DNA of 64,000 nt, from NCBI RefSeq assembly GCF_009870125.1, contig NC_046683.1, positions 16,253,001 to 16,317,000 of the forward strand, given 5' to 3'. This stretch comes from Drosophila pseudoobscura. Its lineage: Eukaryota > Arthropoda > Insecta > Diptera > Drosophilidae. Below are positions 34,333 to 48,100 of the stretch, in pieces (positions within the stretch are counted from its first letter, which is position 1; each line of letters opens with the position of its first letter). The notes below the pieces were generated by a model that saw nothing but the letters and a program-made list of their open reading frames with translations, had not been told where the DNA came from and made no database searches. The position numbers and the translations under genes are program-made.

Positions 34333-35022
34333 AAAATATACCATTATATACCGTAAATATACCGTCGGCTTAATTTTGACATAAAAAAATACCGGAAAGT
34401 ATTAAAAATACTGCAAAAGGTCATCCTGTTGCGCGCTCGGTTGCTCAGTGAGACCGTTTCTGTTAAACAAAAAAACCAGGCTAGGGATGTTTTGGTATGA
34501 AATATTTATGGATTCAAAATAAATGATTGAAGTTCAAGAAAAGGTATATCAGGATAATAATGTCATCATTCTCGCTTATATGAGAAGGCAGTTTAAGAAA
34601 AGTTATATCAGGATATTATTTAATGCATAATATTAGTTTGTCGCGTGCTGTTGAGGTATTTATTTGAACGAGTTAGGGAATTAACGCATAGGCATAGCGT
34701 TAGTAGATTTGGGGTATTGATTTCTATGCACATAAAATACCAAACCCTATGATTTCCGTTGAATTTTTAAATGAATTAAAATTTATTTAAATTTCGGCAA
34801 AATAGATTGGATACATCCAATTCTTGTTTGAACAAAAATATAGTACAATTTGTCGTTGTCTTTTAATGCATGCCTTAACATTAACGAAGCATTGAAGCAC
34901 TACAAACATTCAATAGGTAAATAACTTAATTCCGGAATTAATTTACAATTGTCTATATAAATATTTAAGTATTCCATTCCACATTTTGTGCGCTCTCCGA
35001 TAAATCGCCCAACCCATATCCT

Positions 35023-36957
35023 TTAATCGATTTTGATCCGCCTGCCATATCGCCAGGCCAAACGCACCAGATCGCGATGCGACAGGGCCCAGGCAAGTAG
35101 ACACACAAGGCCGGCTATCAAGCCAATGCCCAAATGGGTAAATAGAGCGGAACTTTGGTACTGCACAGAGGGGACGAAAAGATAAAAGATTAGACAGATT
35201 TTGAAATGAATAAATAGATATAGCACTTACCCAATAGCATATGAGCCCAGACAGGATCAGAGTCCCGGCAAAAAGCTTGGCTGGCTTAAGGCCCAGCAGC
35301 GGATTCAGCGACAGCGGCTGATACTGTTGCCTGATATAGTAGGTACTGTAAAGGATGCGTCCCAGCATGTTGATGCAGTTGGCAAAGATGAAGCCAACCG
35401 GCCCAAAGATGCCCGTCAAAATGTAGGATAGGACGAGGAAGCTGACCGAAAAGATGGCCATCAGATAGTTGTACTTGTCAATGTCCCGACTGGTGTTGGT
35501 GGCGAACATGTAGCCCTCACTGATCCCATTCACAGACAGCAGATAGATGGCCAGGCAATGCCACTGCAGCAGGCTCTGGGGCAGCCCGCCGGCCACAAAG
35601 TCTGGGCCGCCATACAGCAGCAGCACTGGGTAGGAGTAGCTCTGGCCAAAGGTGAACGCCAGCATGCCAATGGAACTGACTCCCAGCAGAAGATTGTTCA
35701 GCACGCTGCTGGCCTGTCGCACCTGGTCCGAGGGCTGTTTGGCCAGACGCGTGTCCCGCGATATGGTCTGCGTGAAGTAGAAGTAGGAACTATCCTCGAT
35801 GGGGCGAAATATAAAGCGAGCTGCCATGCTGCCCAGATTGTTGACCACATCATAGGTGGCCTGCTCGCCAAAGCTCAGCACTGGGGAGACCGACATTACA
35901 TACTTCTCGCCCTCGGTGAGGATCTGCTTGAGCACACCCTGCTTGACAAAGCTCAGCGTGAGCGTTTGCAGCTCCCGATTGAAGAACTTCCCAATGGGAT
36001 CGAACATAACGCCCGGCAGGAACTCGGTCAGCCGCGTAAAAGGGAAGTCGTCCATGTGCTCGAACAGTGTCAGCTCCCAGGATGTGGGTGTCGGCTGTTT
36101 CTTCCGAGCCTGCTGCAGTTTGTAGTCATTGAAGCGCCCGATGTAGAAGTAGAAGAATCCGTATTGGCCGAGGACAATGGTTACTGCACTGGCCATCTGG
36201 GCAATGCCAAAGGCTGTGATGGCCGCACTCCTGTCGCCAATCACGATCCACAGAAAAATGGCTGAGCGCACGAAGATGTGGAGAGTGTTTAACAGAATTT
36301 TAAGCTTGACAAAGCAAAAGACCTGGGCCACGAAGACGGTGGACTCGGCGAACAGTTCCAGGACACAGGACAGGGCAACGGCATAGCAGGCGAACTCATA
36401 TTGGGAGGAGTAGACAGCGTCTACGGTCGAGAGCCAGTTGAGCCAAATGTACAAACAGGGGCCACAGAGGACGACACAGATGGGTACACTGCAACAGATT
36501 GTGGCAAATTATGGTTTGGGTTTGAGATTTGTGCTCCTCAATGCTTACGTAAGCCACATCTGGTTGATCAATTGAGCCCACGAGCACCTGTCTCGCTGCT
36601 GCGAATTGGCACTGAGTGCAGCCCGATTAATGGCCTCCCGGGACAAGAAGAGCAACGTACTCTCGAGCAGCAGCAGGCGCACATTCATGATACCCAGCAC
36701 CTCGCGACCCACATTGCGCACAATGTACGCATTGATGCCGAACGTGAGGATGCGGCATAGTATCTGGGAACAGGGTGATAAGAATAACAAGGCATCAAAA
36801 TGGTGACTAATTGCTGACGGGCTGGGGGCTGGGCTGGCTGGCTGGTACTCTCAATACCAATCTCACCAATTGGGGCCAAATTCGAAACTGCGCTCACCTG
36901 AAAGATGATACTGAAGCCAGCGCCCAGTAGGCTGCTCTCTAGCACGTTGCGTGCCAT
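35023..36957 (-). CDS. Rft1: RFT1 homolog, ER membrane protein of N-glycan precursor assembly
   Basis: Four exons (36957-36898, 36763-36549, 36488-35231, 35160-35023) encode 556 residues. RFT1 is needed for use of Man5GlcNAc2-PP-dolichol on the luminal side of the ER. It was proposed as the flippase, but that biochemical role is disputed. It is a polytopic protein of the MOP/MATE-like fold with about 12-14 hydrophobic helices. Diagnostic segments are RILTFGINAYIVRNVGREVL and GIMNVRLLLLESTLLFLSRE at the N-terminus, RFIFRPIEDSSYFYF in the middle (a strongly conserved RFT1 block) and GISEGYMFA later. The basic tail is WRYGRRIKID. The minus-strand promoter is near 37000-37380, where a TTATCGATG DRE-like word occurs. 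Confidence 0.93.
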
Positions 36958-38306
36958 TGCTCTGTATTAGTGAGTCGGCGGCATTGCATGCAGACAGCAA
37001 ATCAAAGTAAATTTGATAAAATAACAAGAAAACTGTTGACGAAAATCGAAATCATTTGATAGTGCTGGGAAGTGTGTGTCGCGGTGAACAGCTGATCCAT
37101 CTAATTCCGCTCTTGCGCCTAACAGCACAAAATATTTAACGAGCTATTCAGCCTGTTAACATATGGCTGAAGGAATATCAATTCGATGCTTCTACACCTT
37201 AACTTCCTATTTTAAATACTATATAAAGAAGGCATATATGAATAAATATATATATAGTTTAATTTTTTCTCATATTTCTTTTTTGATATCACTAACAAAC
37301 GCTTTTAGCTAAGGAATAATACACAATAAACTAAGGGCGCCAAAAAAAAAACCGCGATGTTATCGATGTATCTCCAGCTGTACTGTTAACACTTTGGCGC
37401 TTCATTTGGGATTTTCAATTAAATAAATTACCAGCTGAGTTAACTATGGCCATCTCAGTTGCGCACAAATTTCTTGCAACGGCACGATGTTAGAGGCATG
37501 CCTCACGTCCAGCTCAAACTGGCGAAGCAGCAACTGGCGCCCAAAACAGCTGGCGGCGACGCAGAAGAACAACTTATGGCTCGCTGTGACGGCTGAAGAC
37601 TTGTCTGGCCAAGTTAGTCTGAGTTTTACCACGGCCCGAGACGGTTTAAGCCAAGCGACGCGATTATAATACGGAATCCGAATACGAATGCGAGTTCGAG
37701 TCCGAACCGTACCGTACCATACCGAGTCGTTTATTTGCTCTATAAGAAAGAAAGAAAGGTGCGCGCGCGCATGCGCTGTCGTTTAAACCAAGCTGAAAGT
37801 AATATTAATAGTATTAAGAAAACCGAAAAAGCGAGTGGAGTGTTCTGCAAGACAGAGCGTGAAGTGCAGCCGACTGCTGAATTGTTTTTGTTTTGTTTTG
37901 TTTTGTTTTGTTCAAGCCTTTGCATTGTTGTTGTTGGTAAATAGTTTATACAGATAAATATGCGGAAAATCTAATCCGTTAAAACGTAACAATAAACGAC
38001 GTCAACTGGCTATTGATTACAAGATTACAAGTCGTGTGTGTGACACTTTTGCAGTGCAGGAAAACAGGTTATTGTCATTGCTATTTATTGTTGCTGTTGC
38101 CTTTGCTGTTGCTGTTCCTGGTGCTGAGGGCATTTTGGCACACTCACCTGCTCGCTCGCTGGCAGCCTGGCAGAAACGCGGTCATGCCGCTTAACCTGCC
38201 CTGGTTATAGATCCCGACCCAAAGCGTATTTATCAGTGGAACCGACGGCGAAGGAGCCGGAACTGGGCGAAGCGGCAGTAGCAGCTGCCTTCCACTACAA
38301 TCCAGG
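36958..38306. other. Divergent region: Rft1 promoter and Corin 5' UTR
   Basis: No separate gene is seen. A DRE-like TTATCGATG (37361) marks the housekeeping side. The right half is probably the Corin leader. It includes a (TTTTG)n run (37884-37912) and GC-rich stretches. ORFs of 60-69 codons here are not supported. Confidence 0.45.
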
Positions 38307-41300
38307 ATGTCGGACATTTACTACTGCAGTAATAGCCAGGTGAGTGATCTAGGCATTCCCTCATCAGAGGAAATCACTTGCTGCCACTGGAGAAGAACTC
38401 GTTCAGCCATCAGGAAATGGGGCCACATTTCTGATGCACCTTTTTAGAACTCAAGAAAAAACCTCTTCAAAGTTGAAGATTTTGATATGTTCTTCTGCTA
38501 AAAAGATTTGAGTAAAAGGACTCAAAGATTCATATTTTTCTGACCATAAAATAGAATAAATTCAATACGTTTGTTGAGTTTTACATGATACTATAGATTT
38601 TAAGGATTTTTTGGTCTTCTTATTAATTTTTGACTACAAATCAAAGCAAATGGCAAATATATTGCAATTTTTGTTGAGACTTTCCCTATATACATATACA
38701 TATCTTGCTCGATCCCAAAGCGATTATATAAATTCTGAAAAGGGCAACGAAAAACCAGACATCTGTAATCTGTAAATCTGTAAATCTGTCTGGGAAACGT
38801 TTGAAATTGTTTCTTTTCTTTTTGGCGATCTCGCCTAAAACGGCTTTCCAATCGTTGCTTGATGGCTGCTCCATCGTCATTTGTCATAATTGGAAATTGG
38901 TCGAACAGACATAATTAATGAAACAAAAGTAAAAGCGCCAAGCAACCGGGCGGCCAGTCGTAAAAAAAAACAAAAGCAAACTACTGTTTGATTTTGTCAT
39001 CTCGCCGATTGCATAATGCCTGCCTGCACTAGTATCTGGGGTATTGATAGCCATAGCCCCCTGCACACGATTTTCAAGGGGGCATCCGTCGAATCACCCA
39101 ATACTCCCCTCTCCCTAGCTATCCATATATCTGTAATTCGAGTATTTGTTTGGGATCTGGCTACTGTGAAGTTTATGGAAATCATAATGATAGTCAGCTA
39201 AAAGCCCCGCCTCCTCTTTGAGGGGGCAGTCACCAGCATCCACACATAATCGAAGAGAGACCCAGACACAGAGAAAAAAGAATACAAACAACAATATTTG
39301 AAAATATGTGTCTCAAAATATCGCTGTTTTCAAATATAGGGATATAGAAATAGGGAGCTCCTGGAAATACATATGGCTATTGGGTTTCGTTTTTTCCAGT
39401 GTAAAGTCTGAGGCTCGGCTGTCGGCTGTGTGGCTTTTTCAAGTGAAAGTGCGTCCCGTTATAAGCCAATTTTGACTTAGTAACTTACTTTTGCTGCTGC
39501 TGCTGCTGCTGCTACTGCCTTAGGGGCATGGCTTTAAAAAATGATGCCCGCCTCGGCCGCCTTCTGCATTGGTATTACAATACTACTACGAGTATAACCA
39601 AAAGAAATCAAAAGTTTTACTGGAGTGCGTCGCCGTCGCCGTCGTCATCGGCTTGGTCTTGGTCTTGGTCTTTGTGATTTTAATTATACCCGATACTCAA
39701 AATGAGTATTGGGGTATATTAGATTTGTGGTAAAAGTGGATGTGTGTAACGTCCAGAAGGAATCGTTTCCGACCCTATAAAGTATATATATTCTTGATCA
39801 GCATCAATAGCCGAGTCGATTGAGCCATGTCTGTCTGTCCGTCTGTCCGTCCGTCCGTCTGTCCGTCTGTCCGTCTGTCCGTCCCCTTCAGCGCCTAATG
39901 CTCAAAGACTATAAGAGCTAGAGCAACGATGTTTTGGATCCAGACTTCTGTGATATGTCACTGCTCCAAAAATATTTAAAAAGTTTGCCCCGCCCACTTC
40001 CGCCCCCACAAAGGCCGAAAATCTGTGGCATCCACAATTTTAAAGATACGAGAAAACTAAAAACGCAGAATCGTAGAAGATGACTATATCTTACAGAGTG
40101 CAAAATCTGAACCAGATCGTATAATTATTATAGCCAGAATCACGAAAACAATTTCACTCTTTCTCGCTCTGTCTCACTCTAACACACAGGTTTCATGGTC
40201 GGTTTTGCCAATTGCAAAATATGAGTTCAAGGATCTCAGAACCTATAAAAGCCAGAACAACCAAATTTGGTATCCACACTCCTGTGATATCGGACCTTGA
40301 CCGTTTCCTGTCCAAATTTCGCCACACCCCCTTCCGCCCCCGCAAAGGACGAAAATCTGAGGCAACCACAAATCTCAGAGACTATTAAGGCTAGAGTAAC
40401 CAAATTTGGTACACACACTCCTTTAAGATGTCACTATAAAACGTATATCTCAGAATTTCGCCCCACCCCCATCCGCCCCCACAAAGGACGAAAATCTGTT
40501 GCATCCACAATATTGCAGATTCGAGAAAACTAAAAACGCAGAATCATAGATAATGACCATATCTATGAGATTGCTGAATCTGGATCAGATCAGATCATTT
40601 TTATAGCCAACAGGAACAAATCAATTTTCACTGGCTACGCAGCGCCCGACGTCACGCTCAGACTGATTTTCTGTCTCTCTCGCACGCACTCTTTGTCGTG
40701 TCGTTTAATATTAGCGGCGTCTGCCGGAGGAGAGCCATACTGACTTAGTATCGGGTATAACCGTAGAGTTGCGGTGTCCGCAGCAACTCACAACGTTCCA
40801 CCTCGTTTTCAGCTGTTTTCATGCAAAAATTATGGCGGTTGGGTTTGATTGTTGTTGTTGTTTCAGCAGTGGAGTGGCTTTTCTTTTCTTTTTGGTATAG
40901 TAATTTTGTATTATTTCCCTCTTCCCAGCCGGCAGCAGCCGCTTTTACGAGTGTGCATGTGGCGTGTATAAATTTGTTTGTGAAATGAATCGTTGGAGAC
41001 TTTTGTTACCATAGCTGTTTCTCTTTCTTTGGGCCTTTGTTTGTTTTCTTGGCTGATGAGAATTTTTCCAAAAACCCTAAATATGTCGCCTTTAACAATG
41101 AAGTTGAAAAACGAGCTCTGCAACACCGAATCAGTGGATACTCTGAAGCACTATTATAGGGCAAATCTGTACACATCAATTGACTGTTTATGGTAGTGAA
41201 TCGCAGTAGAAATGGGGTTCTAGTGGTTCTTCCTGAATTTTTTTATCATAATAACATAAATATAATCCTTAAAAATATATCTTTGTTTGAATAGATTTGT

Positions 41301-42105
41301 GCATGCTAATTGTAGAAACTTTCTGAAATAAAAAGTAGCCAATAGTATTAAATATTTATTCATTCAATCACTTCAGTTTCCTGCTGTTTTAAGAGTTTTT
41401 CTATTGCGATTTTTTATGGATAAATAGTTTTAATAATAATAAAAATAGTTTTAATTTGGCCATATTTAAGCTATATATTTTCTTAAAACATACCTTCAAA
41501 TCTCAATGGAAAATATTTCTGGATTTTTTCAACTAAGGATAATCATATGCTGAGATTATCAAAATTTCAAAAACAAATAAAAACGCCTTGAAGTGGACAT
41601 TTTTCCTATATGTATTCTTGTTTTCAATATAGGTATATTTAATATTATTTTATCCAAAGTTTTTCTAGTATAAATATGATGGATTACTGTAGGTGTACCA
41701 TCTGGAGTGCGAAGGAATTGTCTGAGCAGAAAGTCCCTAAATGATCACCATTAGAAAATGAATTCCCATAGGGTATTTGTGGTTTCTTGTGTAGAAGTTT
41801 TCATAATTAAAGTACATCTAACAAACAATATGTATGCAGGAATTGTCTGAGCAAAATTCATCAAATTATGCCCATTAGAAGGCGGGTTGGGGTCGGGTAG
41901 GGTCGGGTTCTTATGGGTAGGCCCCATAAGTGAACCAAGGCCACAGATAATCATGATAAAATATGAACAAAAAGAAACGTTTGTTAAGGGTAGTATGGGT
42001 ACCAAGGTTTTTGCGTTGACCAGAGTTTTGTACGGCTTTTGGGTTATTTATTGTTGATTGTTGATTGTTGCAGGGCGTGTGTGTGGCGCTCATAGGGCGC
42101 TCGCT

Positions 42106-42138
<33 letters not shown>

Positions 42139-45100
42139 AGTTGTTGTTGTTGTTGTAGGTGGTGTTGGCCGCCAAAGGCGGCATGCATACTACAAGCCGA
42201 CTATTGAGCAATTTGGTTTTTATGTTGGGATTGTTATTTTGCAGTTGTCTCTCTGGTTTCTTTTCGTAGTTGTCTTTTTTTCTCTTCTGGAGTCTCCGCC
42301 CGCCGCAATTTCATCAGTTCGGCAATCTGAAATCGTACGAGTATAGGTGGGCATACCTACTACATATACATATACATATACATACATGTGCCAGAGTGTG
42401 GGCCAGCAAGGCATTCCAATAAGTCTATGGGTCTGCATATACATATGTATGTATGTATGTAAGTCTAGTCTAAGGCCTCTCTCGCACCGCATTTTATGCG
42501 CCAAAAGTGATTGCAGCGACAACAACGACAACAAACTCGTTTGGCTTAGAAACAAACGCAACAACTTTCAGTTGTCTGCCGCTACACCCCCTAGCCCCTG
42601 GCCTCCAGCCCCCATGCCCCTCCGCCCCTCTGCCCCCTAGCCACGGCCTTTGCGGCTATTTCTCGTATGGCTTATCTTGCTCGTGGAACCCCATTACTGC
42701 TGCTGCTGCTGCTGTTATTTTCGGTTTTTGTTCAAAGATTTTTACTCCCTCTCTCTCTATCGCTCTTTCTTCTCTTTTTGCACAATCACCCCAACACCCC
42801 AACGGCAACCAAAAAGGCTGACGCCATTTGCAGAGACCCCCCCCCCCCCCCCCCCCCTTCAACATAGACAAAAAAAAGAACCCAATCCAATGAACCGATT
42901 AACAGCTGTGTAAAAGGCGCTAACTTTTTTATGGTGTCAGTCGGGAACCATTCCCCAAAACATACTATTCCTCACTGATGACTCCCAAATGTTAATTGAA
43001 CTCCAATCTTCAGTCGCGGAGATGCGTGAACATATGGGGACTACTATCTCAAAGACCATGAGAACTTGACTCAAGAAAGGATAGACGGGAATCCTATTCC
43101 TGATTCTTCACTCCACTCCCTCCGTTTTGTCACAGTTTTGTGTCCGTCTGTCTCTCTCTCTCTCTCTGTCGTCACATTTTGCAGTCATGTGCAACAGGTT
43201 CACAAGACACTAACAACTAACTAGAAAAGGCAGCCAGCAATATGAAATGAAATGTTGTTGCCATTTTGCCAAATGCCACCAGACAGCCGGCGACAAAAGC
43301 AACAACTACCACTGCCGAGACTCAGTCTAGAAATAAGCTTGAGCCAAGCTTTGATTTTTATACCCTGTACACCCATAGGGAGCTCAAAAACGAGGGTGTA
43401 CTGTGTTTTTGCGCAAACAGACAATAACAAAAAACCCAATGCATATTCCATCTTATGCCCTTGATTTCGGGAACTTTAAGAAACAGAGGAGCCAAAGATC
43501 TGTGCGCTTTGATAGCTTTGAGGTTTGAGGAGGGTATCTCCCTGGTCGACACTCTTATCTGTTTAGAGTTCTTGCTGGTTTTCTTTTAGCTCAAATCAAA
43601 TGTTTCATTGAGCGACCTTTTGACAGAGCAAAGCAGTAGAAGCAGCTGAGCAAAGCGCTCTCAGACATCTCTCTCTCTCACACACAGACACATGGTGGGA
43701 GAGCACGAGCACGCCAGGCACTCTCATGCTGGCCCATCAAGCAGTATCGATAAACGCTTTATGGGTGGGAGTAAAAGGAAAGAGAGTCACAGCCACAGCG
43801 AGAGCTCAGGAGAACTTTCTCTGGCTGGGACGGTGGATGGCATTTGATGAAGGGGGCTTGCATTTATCGTAAAATGTCATTGAAATAAATTAGAAGCAGA
43901 AAACAGAAGAGGAGAGGTGGCAGTGCCAGTGCCTGTGCCAGTGCCAGAAGAATAAGCAGAAGACAAAAGCCACAAAAGACGAGATCGCTGCTGTTTCTGT
44001 TGCTGCTGCTGCTTCTGCCTCTGCTACAGAGGAGCCCCAAAGAAAGTAGCACAAATCATTGGCTTTTGCCTCTGCCACTGCTTCTGCTTCTTCTTTTCCA
44101 TCATCATGATCATGCGCTTCTGCCACTGCTTGCTGCCTTGGCGCTGCTTCATTATGAGCTTTTATTAACTGCGATTTATGGGGGAATGTCTTTTAATTTC
44201 AATTTCCTTTCGTTTATGTCTGCACATGTGTGCTTCGCCCTTTACTTTCCAATTGGCAATGGTTTATTAACAGTGCTCACCCCGAGCCCCGCACCCCGAG
44301 CCCCACTGCCCCGGCTCAACCATTCCAACCGATTTCCATTGCCAAAATACCTCCGCTCTTCTGCAGCTCTGTTCAGCTTGTACGCACTGCTTGCAGTTGG
44401 CTGCTGCTTCGCCAGCCTTGAACTGCCTGACGACGCCTCTGCGTGGGCAAGCTGTGTTTTGATACCCTCTGCGCGATATATTACAGTTTTGGGCATGCAA
44501 CACCCGAATCGATTTAGCTGACTGAATCTTTGCGCAGACTCTTATAAGATTGGATAGGTAACGTAAATGATTATATATGAAGGTCTGCAAATATTAAATT
44601 CGCACAAGCGAATACTGCTAATAAGTATGTATGCCCGATAATTGAAAAACAACTTATATTACGTGTGCATGATGCGATGACATTAATCCTCGACTTGAGC
44701 TGCAAAAGAGTCTGCCAGTGAATTGCGAAAACAACATAAATGTCGTGTGCATGACGTTGTTGTAGAGTTCTCTTCAATAAACCTCTGCAAGGGTATCTAA
44801 CCAATCGGTCATCGGTAGATTCGTTTCTTTTTTGTTTTGTTTTAATCTTTTACCTTTTCTGGCATTTTCTCCAGTGCAGTTTTTTTGTTTGTTTTTCGAT
44901 TCTGCTGTCCAAAATAGTTGCAAAATTTCAATTAAATATGCAAATCCCAGCGGAAATTAACTTTTACGGGCAAAGTGGAAGCAGTTTGGGAAATTGTGGG
45001 AATTATAGCCTCCACATAATTTTGGCGACTACTACCTTGAGTTGCATACAAATTGCCAAAGAGATTATCGCATGCAAATTTCGCAGACGAGCAGTTCATC

Positions 45101-48100
45101 AACCCATTTTTGTATCTTTTTAATTGTGTGGTGTCCGATTTGCATCCAATCTATATATTCTACTTTGGTTCCCAAAACAATCCCTGACCCAGGCCACCCA
45201 TCCAGCAGCTAGAAACAGGGCCATTCCCAGTTGGGCTTACTCAATCGCATTCTGAATAAGTAATTCGCGACAACAGCAGAGAGGCAACCAGCGGCAATGA
45301 GAAATGTTAAGAAAGCGCCCATAGGCATTCCAATAAATCGCTGAGAGCGGAGAACTTTCTACTTCATTTGGAATGCAAAGCAAAGGCCGCGCTTGGAGAT
45401 GGTAAAAACTTGTGGGCCCCCACCATCACCATTGCTACTCAAAAATGGGAATAGATCAGTTGAAAGTCTGGATAAGATTGGATTGGCTTGGGCAACATTT
45501 GTGCTCTGGATTGAATTGAAATCGCTGCCAAATTCGAGTACAAATTGTCCAAGAGATTATCAAAATTAGTGGATCATTTTGTTTTTTTTTTTTGGTATCG
45601 TCCCGCACCCATGGCTAGCCAGAGGCAAAGCCAGTTGGCTTGGTTCGGCTTGGATGAGAGCGACAATTTGTAGACGACTCTGTTTGCTGGATTGCATTTT
45701 GATTTGCCACAATTGTTGTTATTGTGGGCAGAGCGAATGAGTGAGTCACAGAAGTTGGCTTCACCCAATCCCAAACCCAAACCCAGAGCCAATTTATGTG
45801 AGACACACACACCCTAAAACGGCAACCCAGTTTCATAGTTGCCAGCTTGAAAAATCAGTTTTCAGTCACGTCTCGTCGTCGTCGTCGTCATCGTCAATCG
45901 TTGCAGGCGAAAACGCCATCTAGTCGTACGTAGTCGCACTCATACTCGTATCTGGCAATGCCATCATTATCATCATCGTCTACCACGAGCTTCACCACGC
46001 ACGTACTCTCCTGCCACCCGGCAAAGTCGAAGAGGCGGAGCGGCAGCCAAGGAGAAAGAGTGCTGATAGCGGATAGAAATGCTCCTTGAGGAGGTCAAAG
46101 CTGTTCATTTTGGTTTGGTTTTTTTTCGGTTGAACTCCCGCCTTGTCGTCTCGCAGGCTTTGTCTTCTCGGTCTCCGCTTCTTCGGTCTCTCCCTCATTG
46201 TTCAGTTGCAGCTTTCCCCCAGTTCGGCAAAACGTTCCGTTATTAATTCGTCACGATTGAGTGGCAGCTGTGGGCCTCGTCTGTGGCGTCTCTGGCGTCT
46301 ACGGCTGCTCTGCTGCTCCAAGCGACGTCTACGGCTGCCACAGAGGCTGGGGCTGGGGCTGGGGCTGCGGCTGTGACTGTGGCTGCTTAAAGGGAAATTA
46401 GTGAAAAGCTGTCACAGCTGCCGTTCCCGTTCCCGTTCCCCATTTGCTCTGCGGCTGTTGCCATTGGCCGCACGTGGCCCCGACGCGGCTTCTAAGTGCA
46501 ACATTGCAGCCGTCGCAGCGGCCAAACCCAGAGCGTGAGCCAGAAATGTGATATTTGAACAAGATACGAGTACAGATGTGTGTTGTGTTCCATTCCTAAC
46601 TCAACGCACTGGGGCCTGTGCTGTCGTAAAGTGAACGCAATGAAACTTGACCAGAAGATTTCCTCAATCTCAGTCTCAGTCTCAAGTAATGTGGGATTGG
46701 TTGGATAATTGCTCAACCGAAGGGTGGGGTGGGGTGGCGACTACTCCTCTGCTTCAGCGTATTGAAATTTGACACAAAAGTGTGCCCACTCATGGCTCGG
46801 TTGGGTAATCATTGCAAAACTCTTATTAAAATCGTATTAAAAATATACAGTGTCATATGAAGGGCAGGTCTTAAGTTTAAGCACAGTTTAATGTTAGTTT
46901 AGGAGCTTTTCCAACAGCAAAACTAATTTTATCCCATAGATTGAACAGTTTTCTATAAGATGGGTTAATTTTTATATGTGTCATATAATTGCATTATTTT
47001 TCATAATTTTTTGAGGGAAATAAAGTCTGAAATGGCAGATTCCTTATATGACCATATAGGTGGTCAAGGATTCATCCTTATTTTTAATCCTGGAAAAGTG
47101 CCTATGTGAGAAGAGAGAATACCATTGAATGTGGTCTTAAAATATATCCAACAATCATATTTTTATAGATATACATGTGGCATGGCATGTTTTCTAATCC
47201 CCGAATAGTTCACTTTAATTATGGAGTGGTATTTTGGCATTCCCTGTTGCTTGTAGAATGCCTCTCATGGTTCCCACATGGCAAGGGCGAAAATCATGAA
47301 TTCGGTCATCATCAGGCATCGCGCATCGTCCAGCTTTCCTTTTCAAAAGAAGAGGCAACAACAACAACAACAACAAAGAAAACATGGTGCAACTTTCTTC
47401 GTTTTGTGGCCATAAGGTCATCCATCCAGTCTGTCTTCTGTCCCCCCCGATCTCGGCCTTCGCTGTGAAAGTGCACGGCTTGTCTCGGCAGAGCGTTAGA
47501 GTTCAAAAGACTCAGGCCACGAACTCGTTTTCCCATTGACGACAAGTGTCATTCCGTGCCTTGCCATGCCATGCCATGCCATGCCATCATGCCACAGGCT
47601 TTAAAGAAGAGCCCCACTGAGGAGGAGGAGGACCGCTTTGTTGCAGAAGAGCCTCGCATTTTTGAATTGTTTGTCTTGTTGCAGGCGAAAGCGAATTTTT
47701 TTCGTGCCAATTGCAGTCGAAAAACCAAAATGAAAAAGCAACAACAATTTTCAAAGCCAAGGCGAGGCATGGCGCAAAATGAAAGTGTTTTTGTTGCTGC
47801 CGCCGCTGTGCGGCTGCTTGGTGGGGGCCGTCCCCGGCCCCCCTGCCACCCCGAGGAAACACGTTTCGGCAACATTAACGGCAGGCAACATGTTGCGCGT
47901 AAAACATGTTTACAAGACGGGCCTCCTCCCCAACGGCCGCGGCAGCGGCAGCGCCAACTCCACTCAACTCTCATCCCCAGCGAAATGAATTTTCCTAATT
48001 GGTGGCCGTGCGAAAGAAAAGCGAAAACGGACAGCACAGCAGCAGCCGCAGCAGCAGCGTATAATTTTGTTTAATAAAAAGAAAATTATTCAAGAAACAA

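Larger units (their letters stand above)
33450..35022. other. Divergence/AT-rich gap between the left and right gene blocks
   Basis: No protein-coding sequence is supported here. It includes the promoter repeat, the minisatellite and AT-rich unique sequence leading to the Rft1 3' end. All ORFs are short and low-complexity. Confidence 0.5.

Noticed and set aside
43355-43560. TATACCCTGTACACCC block that resembles a Helentron end
   Set aside because: Only a short ACACCC/GGGTGT inverted repeat is visible. There is no matching 3' hairpin nearby, so I did not call an element.
44000-44521. A 173-codon Leu-rich frame on the + strand in Corin intron 1
   Set aside because: It arises from CTG/CTT repeats, has no domain, no promoter signal and no splice partners; it looks fortuitous.
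47556-48074. Long frames on both strands in Corin intron 1
   Set aside because: They start inside a CATGC microsatellite and show Gln/Arg low complexity on one strand and its mirror on the other.
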